Part shown: one piece after another, positions 1 through 11,485 of the stretch | Layout: each line of letters opens with the position of its first letter | Position numbering within the stretch: position 1 is the first letter of the stretch | Assembly (NCBI GenBank): GCA_032717465.1 | Contig: CM064681.1 | Location: 17,223,916-17,287,915 of the forward strand | Length of the DNA stretch: 64,000 nt | Reading direction: 5' to 3' | From: Coenobita brevimanus | Taxonomy: Eukaryota; Arthropoda; Malacostraca; Decapoda; Coenobitidae | Translations under genes and position numbers: made by a program | Notes under the pieces: generated by a model | The model's database searches: none | What the model saw: the letters and a program-made list of their open reading frames with translations, nothing else | Told to the model about the DNA's origin: nothing

Positions 1-222
1 GTGGTGGAGGCATTGTCAGGCTGAGAGAGAGATGGAGGAAGGGAAAAGAGAATGAATGAATGAAAATCAATCATGGTACTGCAATAACGGGTCATCTGTC
101 GCCGTATACAAAAAATGATAAATATCACTAAATATAACAAAACCAAATTAACAAATGAAAGCTCAATTATAAACAACTTATAAAAGAATCAAAAGTACTC
201 AGGGTGGCTCACATCTCCCGCC

Positions 223-282
<60 letters not shown>

Positions 283-484
283 GGTATAGAAAACGTGGCA
301 ACACTGTGCACAGGTACGGGCCACACCACAGCCGCAAACTTAGGCCAGTCCTACTTTAGGCTCGCTTCAACAGTATTACCTGAATCTCTCAACATACAGT
401 ACTAGGAGCATTTGGTAATCTGTAACAATACAATATGAAAAAGGAAAATTGAGACTGCAGATCATAGACAGTTTACTGATGTGT
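1..484. other. Left flanking DNA, no gene seen
   Basis: Non-repetitive AT-rich DNA apart from a (GA)n run at 225-279. No coding signal, RNA gene or transposon terminus recognised. It lies outside the retrotransposon array. Confidence 0.5.
225..279. repeat. (GA)n microsatellite
   Basis: An uninterrupted GA dinucleotide run of about 55 bp in the left flank. Confidence 0.95.
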
Positions 485-930
485 TTAGTAATGGGTCCAT
501 CCTCCCTCCTGCACAATAACATCACGGAGTCTACCAGGCATGCTGGAGACATTTCTCACAATGTACAGCTCTGCCCGCAGAGATTCCCATTCTCACCACA
601 TATTTTCCATCAACCGCTTGGCTGTCCTCTCACTTTCTGGCTCCTATGTGTTGACCATATTCGCCCAGACACTTTCAACCCTTGGTAGGCCAGTCCAAGA
701 GCTGAAGATTTTCCTGTGTAGCAAACCACTCCTGGACTGCACGTGCCAAGTGAAATGGGCACCGATCATGGGCGAATATGATGGGACCTGGTGGGAAGGG
801 ATGTCGCTCCTGCAGGGAATGAAGGAAAATTTCCTTAAGAACTTCCAAATACTTCTAGGCTGTGAACTATCCCTCTACTCACGTAATATTTCCCACTCCA
901 TGGATAGATATCCAGCCCCATACATTGCAC
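485..930 (-). pseudogene. Tc1/mariner-like transposase relic (C-terminal half)
   Basis: Read on the minus strand in shifting frames, this is the C-terminal half of a Tc1/mariner-family DDE transposase, the enzyme that cuts and inserts such elements at TA sites. Seen in order: VWGWISIHGVGNIT at 923-882 (the family's VWGxIS motif before the second catalytic Asp); IFAHDRCPFHLARAVQEWF from 779, with the HD as the likely second catalytic Asp, followed by a LLDWP motif and an in-frame stop at 675-677; then in another frame VESVWANMV, matching the IExVW motif with the third acidic residue; finally SMPGRLRDVI and a GGWTHY C-terminus ending at a natural TAA at 485-487. At least two frame changes and a stop show it is dead. 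No terminal inverted repeats were found nearby, so the full element is not delimited. Confidence 0.75.
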
Positions 931-1923
931 GCTTGGTGTCCACTTCTGGTCTCGTAGGTGTTTGCTTGATTATAGTTAAAAAAGGAATATTATGTTATAG
1001 GAGTTAGTTTTGGTTCTGGCTTCCTCCTCTAGTTGAAAGTTACCCAACTTTGTTTGGAAAATGCTTTAATGTATAAAAAAATGGTTATAGAAGGAATAGC
1101 AGTTATCTAGTCTAGTGAATGGGTGGAAGTAGTGTTTCTTATATTTTCTTGCATAATTTTACCTTACAGACTATGGGTGGTATATGCCGTACTACATTTT
1201 AAAGACTTATTAATCCTTCTCAAATGTGCTGGGCAACCGATTCATTGGTCAACAAAATTATCGTTTCCGTTGTGTAATAGATAATTATATTAATATAAAG
1301 TGATTTTTAATTTGACAAACCACTCACATTGTTGCTGATGTGATTATGAAAGCTAACTTCACAGTAAATCACCTACTTCATAAGCCTAATCCTAAGTGAT
1401 TTATGATATTTTGGTGCATGTATTACAGTACTACAGCAATTTTTTTCCAGCTGGTGCAAATTCGGCGATCGACATACCCACCACCCTTCCTGGGAAAGAA
1501 ATAGATTCACTTCATCCTTCCATATACCCATTCCAAACGTTTTCACCCTCTCATGAAGATTGCGTAAATATAGGATCAACCTAAAAAAAGAAAAATATAA
1601 AGGTTAAATGAAGAGAAAACAGTGTGAAATTATATGTTTAAACTCAGCTATGGATCTCTCTTCATTTGTCTGCAGGCGCCTGTGTAACCATACTGACTCC
1701 TTACTTATCCACTGCAAAGTTATCATTTTATTGTAACTTTGATTACATTGTGTGAAAATTCAGCCTTTCTGACGTTAGATGACCTACTATTAATACCAAA
1801 AAAGAATAATCACTAAATGTGACTTGGGAGAAGTTGCTTTTGTGGGCAGTAATGAAAACGGGAGTGTGATGTTTTTTTTAACTCCCCAGAAGGGAATGTC
1901 GATTGCCGAGATTTAATCCAGCG
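931..1923. other. Left flank, no feature recognised
   Basis: About 1 kb of AT-rich sequence. Short ORFs on both strands show no recognisable domain, and nothing repeats elsewhere in the window. Confidence 0.5.
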
Positions 1924-1957
1924 CTCTCTCTCTCTCTCACTCTCTCTCTCTCTCTCT
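1924..1957. repeat. (TC)n microsatellite
   Basis: A TC run with one CA interruption, about 120 bp left of the array edge. Confidence 0.9.
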
Positions 1958-1970
1958 TTAACCCCTTAAC

Positions 1971-2040
1971 TGCAGGGTGTCACTTTCGTGACACTTGGGA
2001 GCAAGGGATCATACTGCAGGGCGTCACTTTTGTGATTGTG
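1971..2040. repeat. Imperfect direct repeat with small palindrome at array edge
   Basis: The motif CTGCAGGGTGTCAC followed by TTTCGTGA occurs twice, about 48 bp apart, with a few differences. The first copy forms an inverted repeat with arms TGTCAC/GTGACA (1978-1993). The arms resemble the terminal inverted repeat of the neighbouring LTR (TGTCACG...CGTGACA). Whether this is a remnant of another mobile element or coincidence is not clear. Confidence 0.4.
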
Positions 2041-2246
2041 TGTTATTTTGAATTCGCCCGGGCCTACAAGTGGTGGCTTGTCACGGGGTTTTTAAGATAT
2101 CATTGGCTTTTTAAAATCAATGCTAAATATTATTTAATTAATAATAATATTCAATAATATTGAAGAGCAAGGACAATGATTGTCTTGCTACATCAAGCAA
2201 TGATTCTTTACACTGGCTTACTTCGCCGATTTTCTCAGAACGAGAA

Positions 2247-2254
2247 TTTATAAA
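2247..2254 (-). promoter_or_regulatory. Candidate TATA box of LTR
   Basis: TTTATAAA lies about 880 bp into the sense LTR and about 170 bp from its U5 end. It is kept in every complete LTR, long and short. The position fits a U3/R boundary, but no transcription start can be shown from sequence. Confidence 0.35.
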
Positions 2255-2559
2255 CTTTCTCAACAGTACACAGCAGAGACTAATTACTCACAAATGCTGA
2301 TTACTAGTACTGTTAGCCTCTGGAGAAAGTTATTTCACCCCTGACAATAAATAACTAATACTAATAATAATATCAGGTTCTTGCTAATGCTTAACTCCTA
2401 GGTGGCACAACGGATTTTAAGCTTAATACACAAGACTGGCCTAAATACCAGTCATGAAAGGCAAACGTTTATGCAAGCTAGAAGCTATATGGAAAATAAG
2501 CTTAACTGTGGAGATATGAAACAAGAGTTTACATTACATTAAGCTCAAGAAAAGGCACT

Positions 2560-2592
2560 GTTAAATTTATTGATTACAAAAATAAATTTAAC
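2560..2592. repeat. Inverted repeat inside LTR (12-bp arms)
   Basis: Arms GTTAAATTTATT and AATAAATTTAAC flank a 9-nt spacer. The structure recurs in the long LTRs (a few carry one-base changes in an arm) and is lost in the three short LTRs because it lies in the deleted segment. Confidence 0.7.
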
Positions 2593-3130
2593 GTTAGACT
2601 TCAAATGAATTCAAATAAAGAGATCGTACTCACTCACTCACTCGAGCTAAATTCTTACACCTAGGAAAAACACCTTAACTAAACTGTTAAGACAAGGAAA
2701 ATACAAAAAGAAATACTGGTCGATGAATGCTGTGTATCACCCGAATCAAGGGTGGGAGCTTGGAGCTGTGGTCTTGTGGAGCTTGGGTTGACCTCTCACA
2801 CTGCTGGAGCACAGAACCTCTCTCCGTCAGAGCAAACACTGGAGTGCCCTCAAAATACGATGTATGGGCAGGACTCACAAGCCACCGGAAGAAGGCGTGG
2901 CTAACGGTTGAGGCAAGCAGGGGCGAACAATAAAGAAACAATAGTATCCCTCAGTAGAGCACTTAGTGACGTGCATTAAATCGGTCACTTTCGAAACAGT
3001 AACGAATGTTTTGAAAAGTATACCCCGAAATGGAGAGAGAAACGGTTAACTGAGCAATACACAGTGAGTGTTCCACTAATAGTTCGCGGCTTCTCACAAA
3101 AGGGAAATGTCACGAATTTGATTCGTGACA

Positions 3131-3820
<690 letters not shown>

Positions 3821-4343
3821 TGTCGGCAAGTTGAGGATCCTTGTGCACACTTGGGTCTTCCATAGCCTCGAACTGCACACGGGTCCTCAACCTGTGCCTT
3901 AATCTACAGTACTTATATTAATATCGGGGAGCTGAGAATCCTTGTGCAAACTAGGGTCTTCCATAGCCTCGACTCGCATCTGCGGAGTTCTCTCTCGATT
4001 TTCTCCCTTAACCTACAGTACTTATATTACTATCGGGGAGCTAAGAATCCTTGTGCAAACTCGGGTCTTCCATAGCCTCGAGTCACCTATGCAGAGTTCT
4101 CTCTCGAACTTCCCCCTTAACCTACAGTACTTATATTAGTACCGGGAAGCTGAGAATCCTTGTGCAAACTCGGGTTTTCCATAGCCTCGAGTCGCCTCTG
4201 CGGAGTTCTCTCTCGAACTTCTCCCTTAACCTACAGTACTTATATTAGTACCGGGAAGCTCAGAATCCTTGTGCAAACTCGGGTCTTCCATAGCCTCGAG
4301 TCGCCTCTGCGGAGTTCTGTCTCGAACTTCCCCCTTAACCTAC
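3821..4343. repeat. 101/109-bp minisatellite, U1 (5 copies)
   Basis: Copies are marked by ATCCTTGTGCAAACTCGGGT; the TCC steps at 3838, 3939, 4048, 4157 and 4266 show one 101-bp (A type, CGAACTGCACACGGG) and then 109-bp (B type, CGAGTCGCCTCTGCGG) spacings. The stop codon of the adjoining polyprotein frame (4340-4342) lies inside the last copy. Confidence 0.92.
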
Positions 4344-6619
4344 GGTACATAATATGTATGTACAGGCCCTGGACATAATGTGTCCTGTGGGGCCAATGGG
4401 CGAGACGTCAGGTCCGCACCCACTTCACCACTACCCTGTCTCTCAACTGACTCAGAGATTACAGGTGTGATTACAAATGGCACAGGAAGGACATGTCCCT
4501 GATTAGTGGTGTTACTTTGACACACATTGCAGGAACGGACAAAACCATCTATGTCCCGTCCCATCCCTGGCCAGAAAAAGTCAGCTCGGATACGGCCCAG
4601 GGTCTTCCTTTTGCCCATGTGACCTCCTAAGGCTGAACAATGACCCCATTCTAACACTGCTTGGCGGTACTTGGCGGGGACGACAAATTGCAGTCGAACC
4701 TCGCCCTCGGGTGTTCGTGACTCACGGTAGAGCCGTCCTTGTTTGTGAAGGAACTTGGCTCGACCTCCCCGTGAATACTTAATCACTCGACCCTTTTGTT
4801 TGTTCCGCATGGCAGCAAGTGTCAGGTCAGAACGTTATTCTTGTACAACAAGTTGACTACACATCAGATTTTGCGGCGATTCAATGATCACCGGGGTGAC
4901 ACAGTCTGGAGCCTCAGTCATGGCTCGTGTTACCGCAGCAGCCGAAGTCTGAGTAGCGTCATCATCGGAGCAACTGTCTTTGACTCCGTGAATGTTGCCT
5001 ACAATTAGGTCAAATAAAGGTTCTGGCATGACAACTGCAAGTGTCGTACTAGTATAAAATGGAGATGCCACCTGGATACATGCCTCAGGGAACAATCTCA
5101 CTGATCCATCAATAAGGTTTGCATGGATCTGTCGACCTTTATACTGTTCAGGCCGAACTAGACTCTGCTTGACAGAGCAACCTGAGGAACCATTATCTCT
5201 CAGGCCCTTCACAGGAATGCCTCCCACAAACCCTGGCTGAACAAGGAAGGTACTGTCACCTGTGGGAGGGCCTGTGGAGGAAGCAGCTAGCCACTCATGA
5301 GGCTGCTGAATTGATGCGGCAAACATTGTGCCTTGAGAATTATACTGGGAAGATGGAACATTGGCCATCTGTGGAGGGGGGTTCACTGTCACTGTGGGAC
5401 TAGTGAACTGTGGGGAAGTACCCATACTGGTAGGGACGTGACCACCGTGCTGCTGCTGAGGAATGAAGGCTGCATTCACTTCCTGCCTCTTCTGAGCTGG
5501 TGGTGAAAAAGTTTGTCCCGACGGTTGGTTGCGTGGCTCATACTGCTGCTGGTTAGGGTACTTGTTGTACCTCTTCCACTCAGGTTTCTGAGTGTTTTGC
5601 CCCTGGTCCTTCCACTGCGGTTTTGGATCTTGGCCATTATTCTGAGAATGGCCTTTTTGCTGGGGTTCAATCTGCGACGGTTTCCCAGATTTATCAGGTT
5701 TTCTGTTCCAGGTGTTTTCCTTACGAGTTTGATACCCGTATGGAGTAAAGAATGCGTCAGCCTTTTCTGCCATTTGGCTGGCATCTTTCACCTGGCAGAT
5801 CTTAAGCTGTGCTATGAGCTCAGCAGGCCACGACCTCTCTGGCAGTGTTCACAGCATAAGGTCAATTATCCCCTCACGCGTGGAAGGAGTTTCATCTTTC
5901 TCCATCCACTCATTTATATAAGCAGTGAGACAATCGAGGAACTGAACAGCTGTCTCCTTGTCTTGGAGACGAGCTCGCATGAACTGAACTTTAGCATCGT
6001 CTACTGTGAAACCATACGCCTTAATCAGTGCATCTTTCATCATCTCATACGTGCGATTGTCTCCATGAATTCTGTGGAGAATATCGAGGGCAGGGCCCTC
6101 AAATAAACTAAGAAATTGGATCCGCTTAGCTGCCTCATCCAGTTGATACATGTCTGCCATGTCCTCAAAACGAGCTATGTACGGCTCGATTCGCTCGCTT
6201 TCCTTGTATGAAGGAAGCTTAATGGGTGGAGTCGCCAGGACATGTGTAGGAAGAGCGCTAGTGTAGCTTGGATTAACTGCACCAGATGTGTCTGAAGCCA
6301 TGGAATCTCGCTTGAGCTTCAGCACTTCAAGTTCATGTTTTTCGTGTGCTTCTCGCTTGGCACGTTCGTGTTCTCGTTCTCTCTCTCGTTCACGCTCGTA
6401 TTCGCGCTCTTTCTCACGCTGCTCTTGTTCATATGCACGCTCTCTTTCACGTTGTTCACGCTGTTCTCGGTCGTATTCGCGCTGAATCTTACGCTCTTCA
6501 CGGGCATCATTCTCACGCTGCTGCTCCTGATTATGCCGTGAGAGTATATACTCCTTAATTTCGGTTGGGTCTGTAAGACCCATATCTTTGACTTCCTGTA
6601 AAAATATCGTGGTAGCCAT
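4340..6619 (-). pseudogene. U1 Gag-PR-IN(HHCC) polyprotein, two nonsense codons
   Basis: One frame runs from ATG at 6619 (MATTIFLQEVKDMG) to the TAG at 4340, about 760 codons. Domain order is as described for U10. It is broken only by in-frame stops at 5849-5851 (after the capsid helix ending IIDLML) and 4835-4837 (after VVQE, CAA to TAA). The protease motif is LRDNGSSG with DNG at 5189-5197. The charged helix is one heptad-like step shorter than in U5. The zinc finger (GHCSALGGHMG...SCNVCQ) is intact. The VVQE stop is shared with U3 and U5, so this lesion predates duplication. Confidence 0.88.
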
Positions 6620-7023
6620 GTCGCTAATTTACTAAGCAAACCGAAACTGAGTACTGACTGCTTCGCAACGAATGCTAATGACACAAGTAAAGAATACAGA
6701 CACAAGCTAGTGGTGACCAGTCTTATCTAGTTAACTGGCAAAGATTAAAGCAAAAATGCAAATAACTGAGAAGACGCAATAATTAACACAACGGCTATGG
6801 CGGGTACCTAGGAGCAAATAAAATTGTCTGGCGTTACCAAGAATAAACTAGAGTTAAGTACTCTATTGATTAATAAAGCAAAATTCACTTGCTAGATTAA
6901 CGATAAACACCAGTAAACTTGTGCCTCTAAACTTTAATGATAAATACCTAAATATGAACGAGTGAGCACTATCTCGCGAATAGCTTTAGAGCTAGGAGTT
7001 AATATCCTGGCGAGGTCACCAAT
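6620..7023 (-). other. U1 5' leader with PBS
   Basis: This is the untranslated leader between LTR2 and the Gag start. The PBS complement is at 7004-7021, two bases from the LTR end. It has one change (GGTGACC for GGCGACC) against the array consensus TGGCGACCTCGCCAGGAT. Confidence 0.65.
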
Positions 7024-7584
7024 TGTCATGGGATTTTTAAGATATCACGGGTTTTTTAAAATAAATACTAAATATTATTTAATTAATAATAATATTCAAT
7101 AATATTGAAGAGCAAGGACAATGATTGTCTTCCTACATCAAGCAATGATTCTTTACACTGCCTTACTTCGCCGATTTTCTCAGAACGAGAATTTATAAAC
7201 TTTCTCAACAGTACACAGCAGAGACTAATTACTCACAAATGCTGGTTACTAGTACTGTTAGCCTCTGGAGAAAGTTACTTCATCCCTGACAATCAATAAC
7301 TAATACTAATAATAATATCAGGTTCTTGCTAATGCTTAACTCCTAGGTGGCACAACGGAGGTTGAGGCAAGCAGGGGTGAACAATAAAGAAACAATAGTA
7401 TTGCTCAGTAGGGCACTTAGTGACGTGCATTAAATCGGTCACTTTTGAAACAGTGACGAATGTTTTGAAAAGTATACCCTGAAATGGAGAGAGAAACGGT
7501 TAACTGAGCGATACATAGTGAGTGTTCCACTAATAGTTCGTGGTTTCTCACAAAAGGGAAATGTCGCGAATTTGATTTGTGACA
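7024..7584 (-). repeat. LTR2 (short, 561 bp)
   Basis: Starts TGTCATGG and ends TTTGTGACA. It lacks the 491 bp corresponding to 2415-2905 of LTR1; the junction reads CACAACGGA then GGTTGAGG. The TATA candidate and both ends are kept. Identical junctions occur in LTR4 and LTR6. Confidence 0.9.
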
Positions 7585-8182
7585 TTACGCCCCTGCAAAA
7601 TTAAATTTTTTCCTTATGGGAAAAAATTTGTGGATATATATATATGTACACATCCTAACTCATTCACACAAGATTCGCATTGTGGTGTGTGTGCTATCCT
7701 GCTACAGGAGAAAGTCTCCGTCGCCAGTGAGCGAAAAAACCTCGTATTTACGTTAATAGAAGCAAGCTTGAGGGAAAAACTCCGCGACGACGGTGAAAAT
7801 CCTGTACTCAGGTCAAACTGAGCGAAAAGTTGCTACAATTACACTGACAACTAATTGCTGTGTAGCGTGGTGTATGTAATACACGATGTAGGTGTGACAG
7901 TTGTAGTGTAACTGTACCTGCGTGTAAAATGACACAGTAAATAATAATATGGCGACGACGAAGGCAGAGGAGAAGAGGCGGCAGCGTGCGGCAGACGATC
8001 AGCTGGCCCGCACAGCAAAACTGCTACACCCATTGCTGTACCTGCAAAACCAATTAAGGTGGAGCATCAAAAGTGTCAATGAGACAAAATTCTTATTATG
8101 TTACAATTACTCTCTCTGCCTAGCAATCAGTACATGCTACGACGTACATTCGAGGTTGCCATTAATTATAGCACACGATTAG
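7585..8182 (-). other. U2 3' region: PPT, small ORFs
   Basis: The sense strand reads TTTTGCAGGGGCGTAA before LTR2, the PPT-like stretch. The sense 60-codon ORF (7851-8033) and antisense 77-codon ORF (7949-8182) are both open. Confidence 0.5.
7634..7645. repeat. (AT)n microsatellite, U2
   Basis: Only about 12 bp, the shortest allele in the array. Confidence 0.8.
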
Positions 8183-8806
8183 TGTCAGGAAGTTGAGGAT
8201 CCATGTGCAAACTCAGGTCTTCCATAGCCTCGAACAGCACACGGGTCCTCAACCTGCGCCTTAACCTACAGTACTTATATTAATATCGGGGAGCTGAGAA
8301 TCCTTGTGCAATCTCGGGTATTCCATAGCCTCGAACTGCACACGGGTCCTCAACATGTGCCTTAACCTACAGTACTTATGTTAATATCGGGGAGCTGAGA
8401 ATCCTTGTGCAAACTCGGGTCTTCCATAGCCTCGAGTCGCCTCTGCGGAATTCTCTCTCGATTTTCTCCCTTAACGTACAGTACTTATATTAATATTGGG
8501 AAGCTGAGAATCCTTGTGCAAACTCGGGTCTTCCATAGCCTCGAGTCGCCTCTGCAGAGTTCTCTCTCGAACTTCCCCCTTAACCTACAGTACTTATATT
8601 AGTACCGGGAAGCAGAGAATCCTTGTGCAAACTCAGGTCTTCCATAGCCTCGAGTCGCCTCTGCGGAGTTCTCTCTCGAACTTCCCCCTTAACCTACAGT
8701 ACTTATATTAGTACCGGGAAGCTCAAAATCCTTGTGCAAACTCTGGTCTTCCATAGCCTCGAGTCGCCTCTGCGGAGTTCTCTCTCGAACTTCCCCCTTA
8801 GCCTAT
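8183..8806. repeat. 101/109-bp minisatellite, U2 (6 copies)
   Basis: Steps at 8200, 8301, 8402, 8511, 8620 and 8729 give 101-bp spacing for the first two and 109-bp spacing after. The polyprotein stop (8803-8805) lies in the last copy. Confidence 0.92.
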
Positions 8807-11081
8807 GGTACATAATATGTATGTACAGGCCCTGGACATAATGTGTCCTGTGGGGCCAATGGAGGAGACGTCAGGTCCGCACCCACTTCACCACTACCCT
8901 GTCTCTCAACTGACTCAGAGATTACAGGTGTGGTTACAAATGGCACAGGAAGGACATGTCCCTGATTAGTGGTGTTACTTTGACACACACTGCAGGAACG
9001 GACAAAACCATCTATGTCCCGTTCCATCCCTGGCCAGAAAAAGTCAGCTCGGATACGGCCCTGGGTCTTCCTTTTGCCCATGTGACCTCCTGAGGTTGAA
9101 CAATGACCCCATTCTAACACTGCTTGGCGGTACTTGGCGGGGACGACAAACTGCAGTCGAACCTCGCCCTCGGGTGTTCGTCACTCACTGTAGAGCCGTC
9201 CTTGTTTGTGAAGGAACTTGGCTCGACCTCCCCGTGAATACTTAATCACTCGACCCTTTTGTTTGTTCATCACGGCAGCAAGTGTCGGGTCAGAACGTTC
9301 TTCTTGTAAAACAAGTTGACTACACATCAGATCTTACGGCGATTCAATGATCACTGGGGTGACACAGTCTGGAGCCTCAGTCATGGCTCGTGTTACCGCA
9401 GCAGCCGAAGTCTGAGTAGCGTCATCATCGGAGCAACTGTCCTTGACTCCGTGAATGTTGCCTACAATTAGGTCAAATACAGGTTCTGGCATGACAACTG
9501 CAAGTGTCGTACCAGTATAAAATGGAGATGCCACCTGGATACATGCCTCAGGGAACAATCTCACTGATCCATCAATAAGGTTTGCATGGATCTGTCGATC
9601 TGTATACTGCTCAGGCCGAACTAGACTCTGCTTGACTGAGCAACCTGAGGAACCATTATCTCTCAGGACCTTCACAGGAATGCCTCCCACAAACCCTGGC
9701 TGAACAAGGAAGGTACTGTCACCTGTGGGAGGGCCTGTGGAGGAAGCAGCTAGCCACTCATGAGGCTGCTGAATTGATGCGGCAAACATTGTGCCTTGAG
9801 AATTATACTGGGAAGATGGAACATTGGCCATCTGTGGAGGGGGGTTCACTGTCACTGTGGGACTAGTGAACTGTGGGGAAGTACCCATACTGGTAGGGAC
9901 GTGACCACCGTGCTGCTGCTGAGGAATGAAGGCTGCATTCACTTCCTGCCTCTTTTGAGCTGGTGGTGAAAAAGTTTGTCCCGACGGTTCGTTGCGTGGC
10001 TCATACTGCTGCTGGTTAGGGTACTTGTTGTACCTCTTCCACTCAGGTTTCTCAGTGTTTTGCCCCTGGTCCTTCCACTGCGGTTTGGACCTTGGCCATT
10101 ATTCTGAGAATGGCCTTTTTGCTGGGGCTCAATCTGAGACGGTTTCCCAGATTTATCAGGTTTTCTGTTCCAGGTGTTTTGCTTACGAGTTTGATACCCG
10201 TATGCAGTAAAGAATGCGTCAGCCTTTTCTGCCATTTGGCTGGCATCTTTCACCTGGCAGATCTTAAGCTGTGCTATGAGCTCAGCAGGCCACGACCTCT
10301 CTAGCTGTGTACGCAGCATAAGGTCAATTATCCCCTCACGCGTGGAAGGAATTTCATCTTTCTCCATCCACTCATTTATATAAGCAGTGAGACAATCGAG
10401 GAACTGAACAGCTGTCTCCTTGTCTTGGAGACGAGCTCGCATGAACTGAACACTAGCATCGTCTACTGTGAATCCATACGCCTTAATGAGTGCAGCTTTC
10501 ATCATCTCATACGAGCGATTGTCTCCATGAATTCTGTGGAGAATATCGAGGGCAGGGCCCTCAAATAAACTAAGAAATTGGATCCGCTTACCTGCCTCAT
10601 CCAGTTGATACATGTCTGCCATGTCCTCAAAACGAGCTATGTACGGTTCGATTCGCTCGCTTTCCTTGTATGAAGGAAGCTTGATGGGTGGAGTCGCCAG
10701 GACATGTGTAGGAAAAGCGCTAGTGGAGCTTGTATTAACTGCACCAGATGTGTCTGAAGCCAAGGAATCTCGCTTGAGCTTCAGCACTTCAAGTTCATGT
10801 TTTTCGTGTCCTTCTCACTCGGCACGTTCGTGCTCTCGTTTTCTGTCTCGTTCACGCTCGTATTCGCGCTCTTTCTCACGCTGCTCTTGTTCATATGCAC
10901 GCTCTCTTTCCTGTTGTTCACGCTGTTCTCGCTCGTATTCGCGCTGAATCCTACGCACTTCACAGGCATCATTCTCACGCTGCTGCTCCTGATTATGCCG
11001 TGAGAGTATATACTCCTTAATTTCGGTTGGGTCTGTAAGACCCATATCTTTGGCTTCCTGTAAAAATATCGTGGTTGCCAT
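8803..11081 (-). pseudogene. U2 Gag-PR-IN(HHCC) polyprotein, nonsense and frameshift
   Basis: ATG at 11081. Broken by TGA at 10815-10817 (CGA to TGA at the end of the charged helix), a one-base deletion in a T run near 10085 (CGGTTTGGACC for CGGTTTTGGACC) that shifts the frame in the Q/P-rich segment, TAA at 9334-9336 and TGA at 9181-9183. The capsid domain (10787-10250 region) and the protease segment (9942-9337, DNG present) are each open. The TGA at 9181 is shared with U3 and U5. Confidence 0.88.
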
Positions 11082-11485
11082 GTCGCTAAATTACTAAGCA
11101 AACCGAAACTGAGTACTGACTGCTTTGCAACGAATACTAATGACACAAGTAAAGAATACAGACACAAGCTAGTGGTGACCAGTCTTATCTAGTTAACTGG
11201 CAAAGATTAAAGCAAAAATGCAAATAACTGAGAAGAATCAATAATTAACACAACGGGTATGGCGGGTACCCAGGAGCGAATAAAATTGTCTGGCTTTACC
11301 AAGAATAAACTAGAGTTAACTACTCTATTGATTAATAAAGCAAAATTCACTTGCTAGATTAACGGTAAACACCAGTAAACTTGTGCCTATAAACTTTAAT
11401 GATAAATACCTAAATATGAACGAGTGAGTACTATCTCGCGAATGGCTTTAGAGCTAGGAGTTAATATCCTGGCGAGGTCGCCAAT
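11082..11485 (-). other. U2 5' leader with PBS
   Basis: The PBS complement at 11466-11483 matches the consensus TGGCGACCTCGCCAGGAT. No other feature seen. Confidence 0.65.

Larger units (their letters stand above)
2079..3130 (-). repeat. LTR1 (long, 1052 bp), left edge of array
   Basis: This is the 3' LTR of U1 and the outer edge of the array. Its U5 end (2079) abuts flanking DNA rather than a PBS, unlike the other LTR U5 ends in the array that can be seen. The terminal inverted repeats are TGTCACG at 2079 and CGTGACA ending at 3130. The outer 50 bp has diverged from the other LTRs. A TTTATAAA box at 2247-2254 is a candidate TATA element in the sense direction, followed by ATTAAA-like polyadenylation motifs toward U5. 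An inverted repeat with 12-bp arms lies at 2560-2592. Confidence 0.9.

Noticed and set aside
540..1007. 155-codon plus-strand ORF in the left flank
   Set aside because: The minus strand of the same stretch carries the Tc1/mariner transposase motifs, so the plus frame is an antisense shadow.
1373..1584. Small overlapping ORFs in the left flank
   Set aside because: Short, opposite-strand overlap, no domain or codon signal.
1958..2078. piggyBac-type terminus (TTAA then CCC)
   Set aside because: Only one short match, no partner end and no transposase seen.
2687..2941. 82-85 codon minus-strand ORF inside every complete long LTR
   Set aside because: It needs a TTG start, has no recognisable domain, and its openness is explained by the near identity of the LTRs. 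The short LTRs lack it without other change.
3942..4378. 65-72 codon plus-strand ORFs starting MCKLGSSIASS, spaced 109 bp apart
   Set aside because: They are the translation of the 109-bp minisatellite itself; the period is not a multiple of three, so they cannot form one repeat protein.
5513..6106. Plus-strand Leu/Arg-rich and Ser/Arg-rich ORFs opposite Gag
   Set aside because: Antisense shadows of the polyprotein; their positions and composition follow the Gag codons exactly.
6319..6705. 128-135 codon minus-strand ORF overlapping the Gag start in another frame, repeated in many units
   Set aside because: It starts at TTG, and its second half is the alternative frame of the low-complexity Arg/Glu repeat, which stays open by composition.
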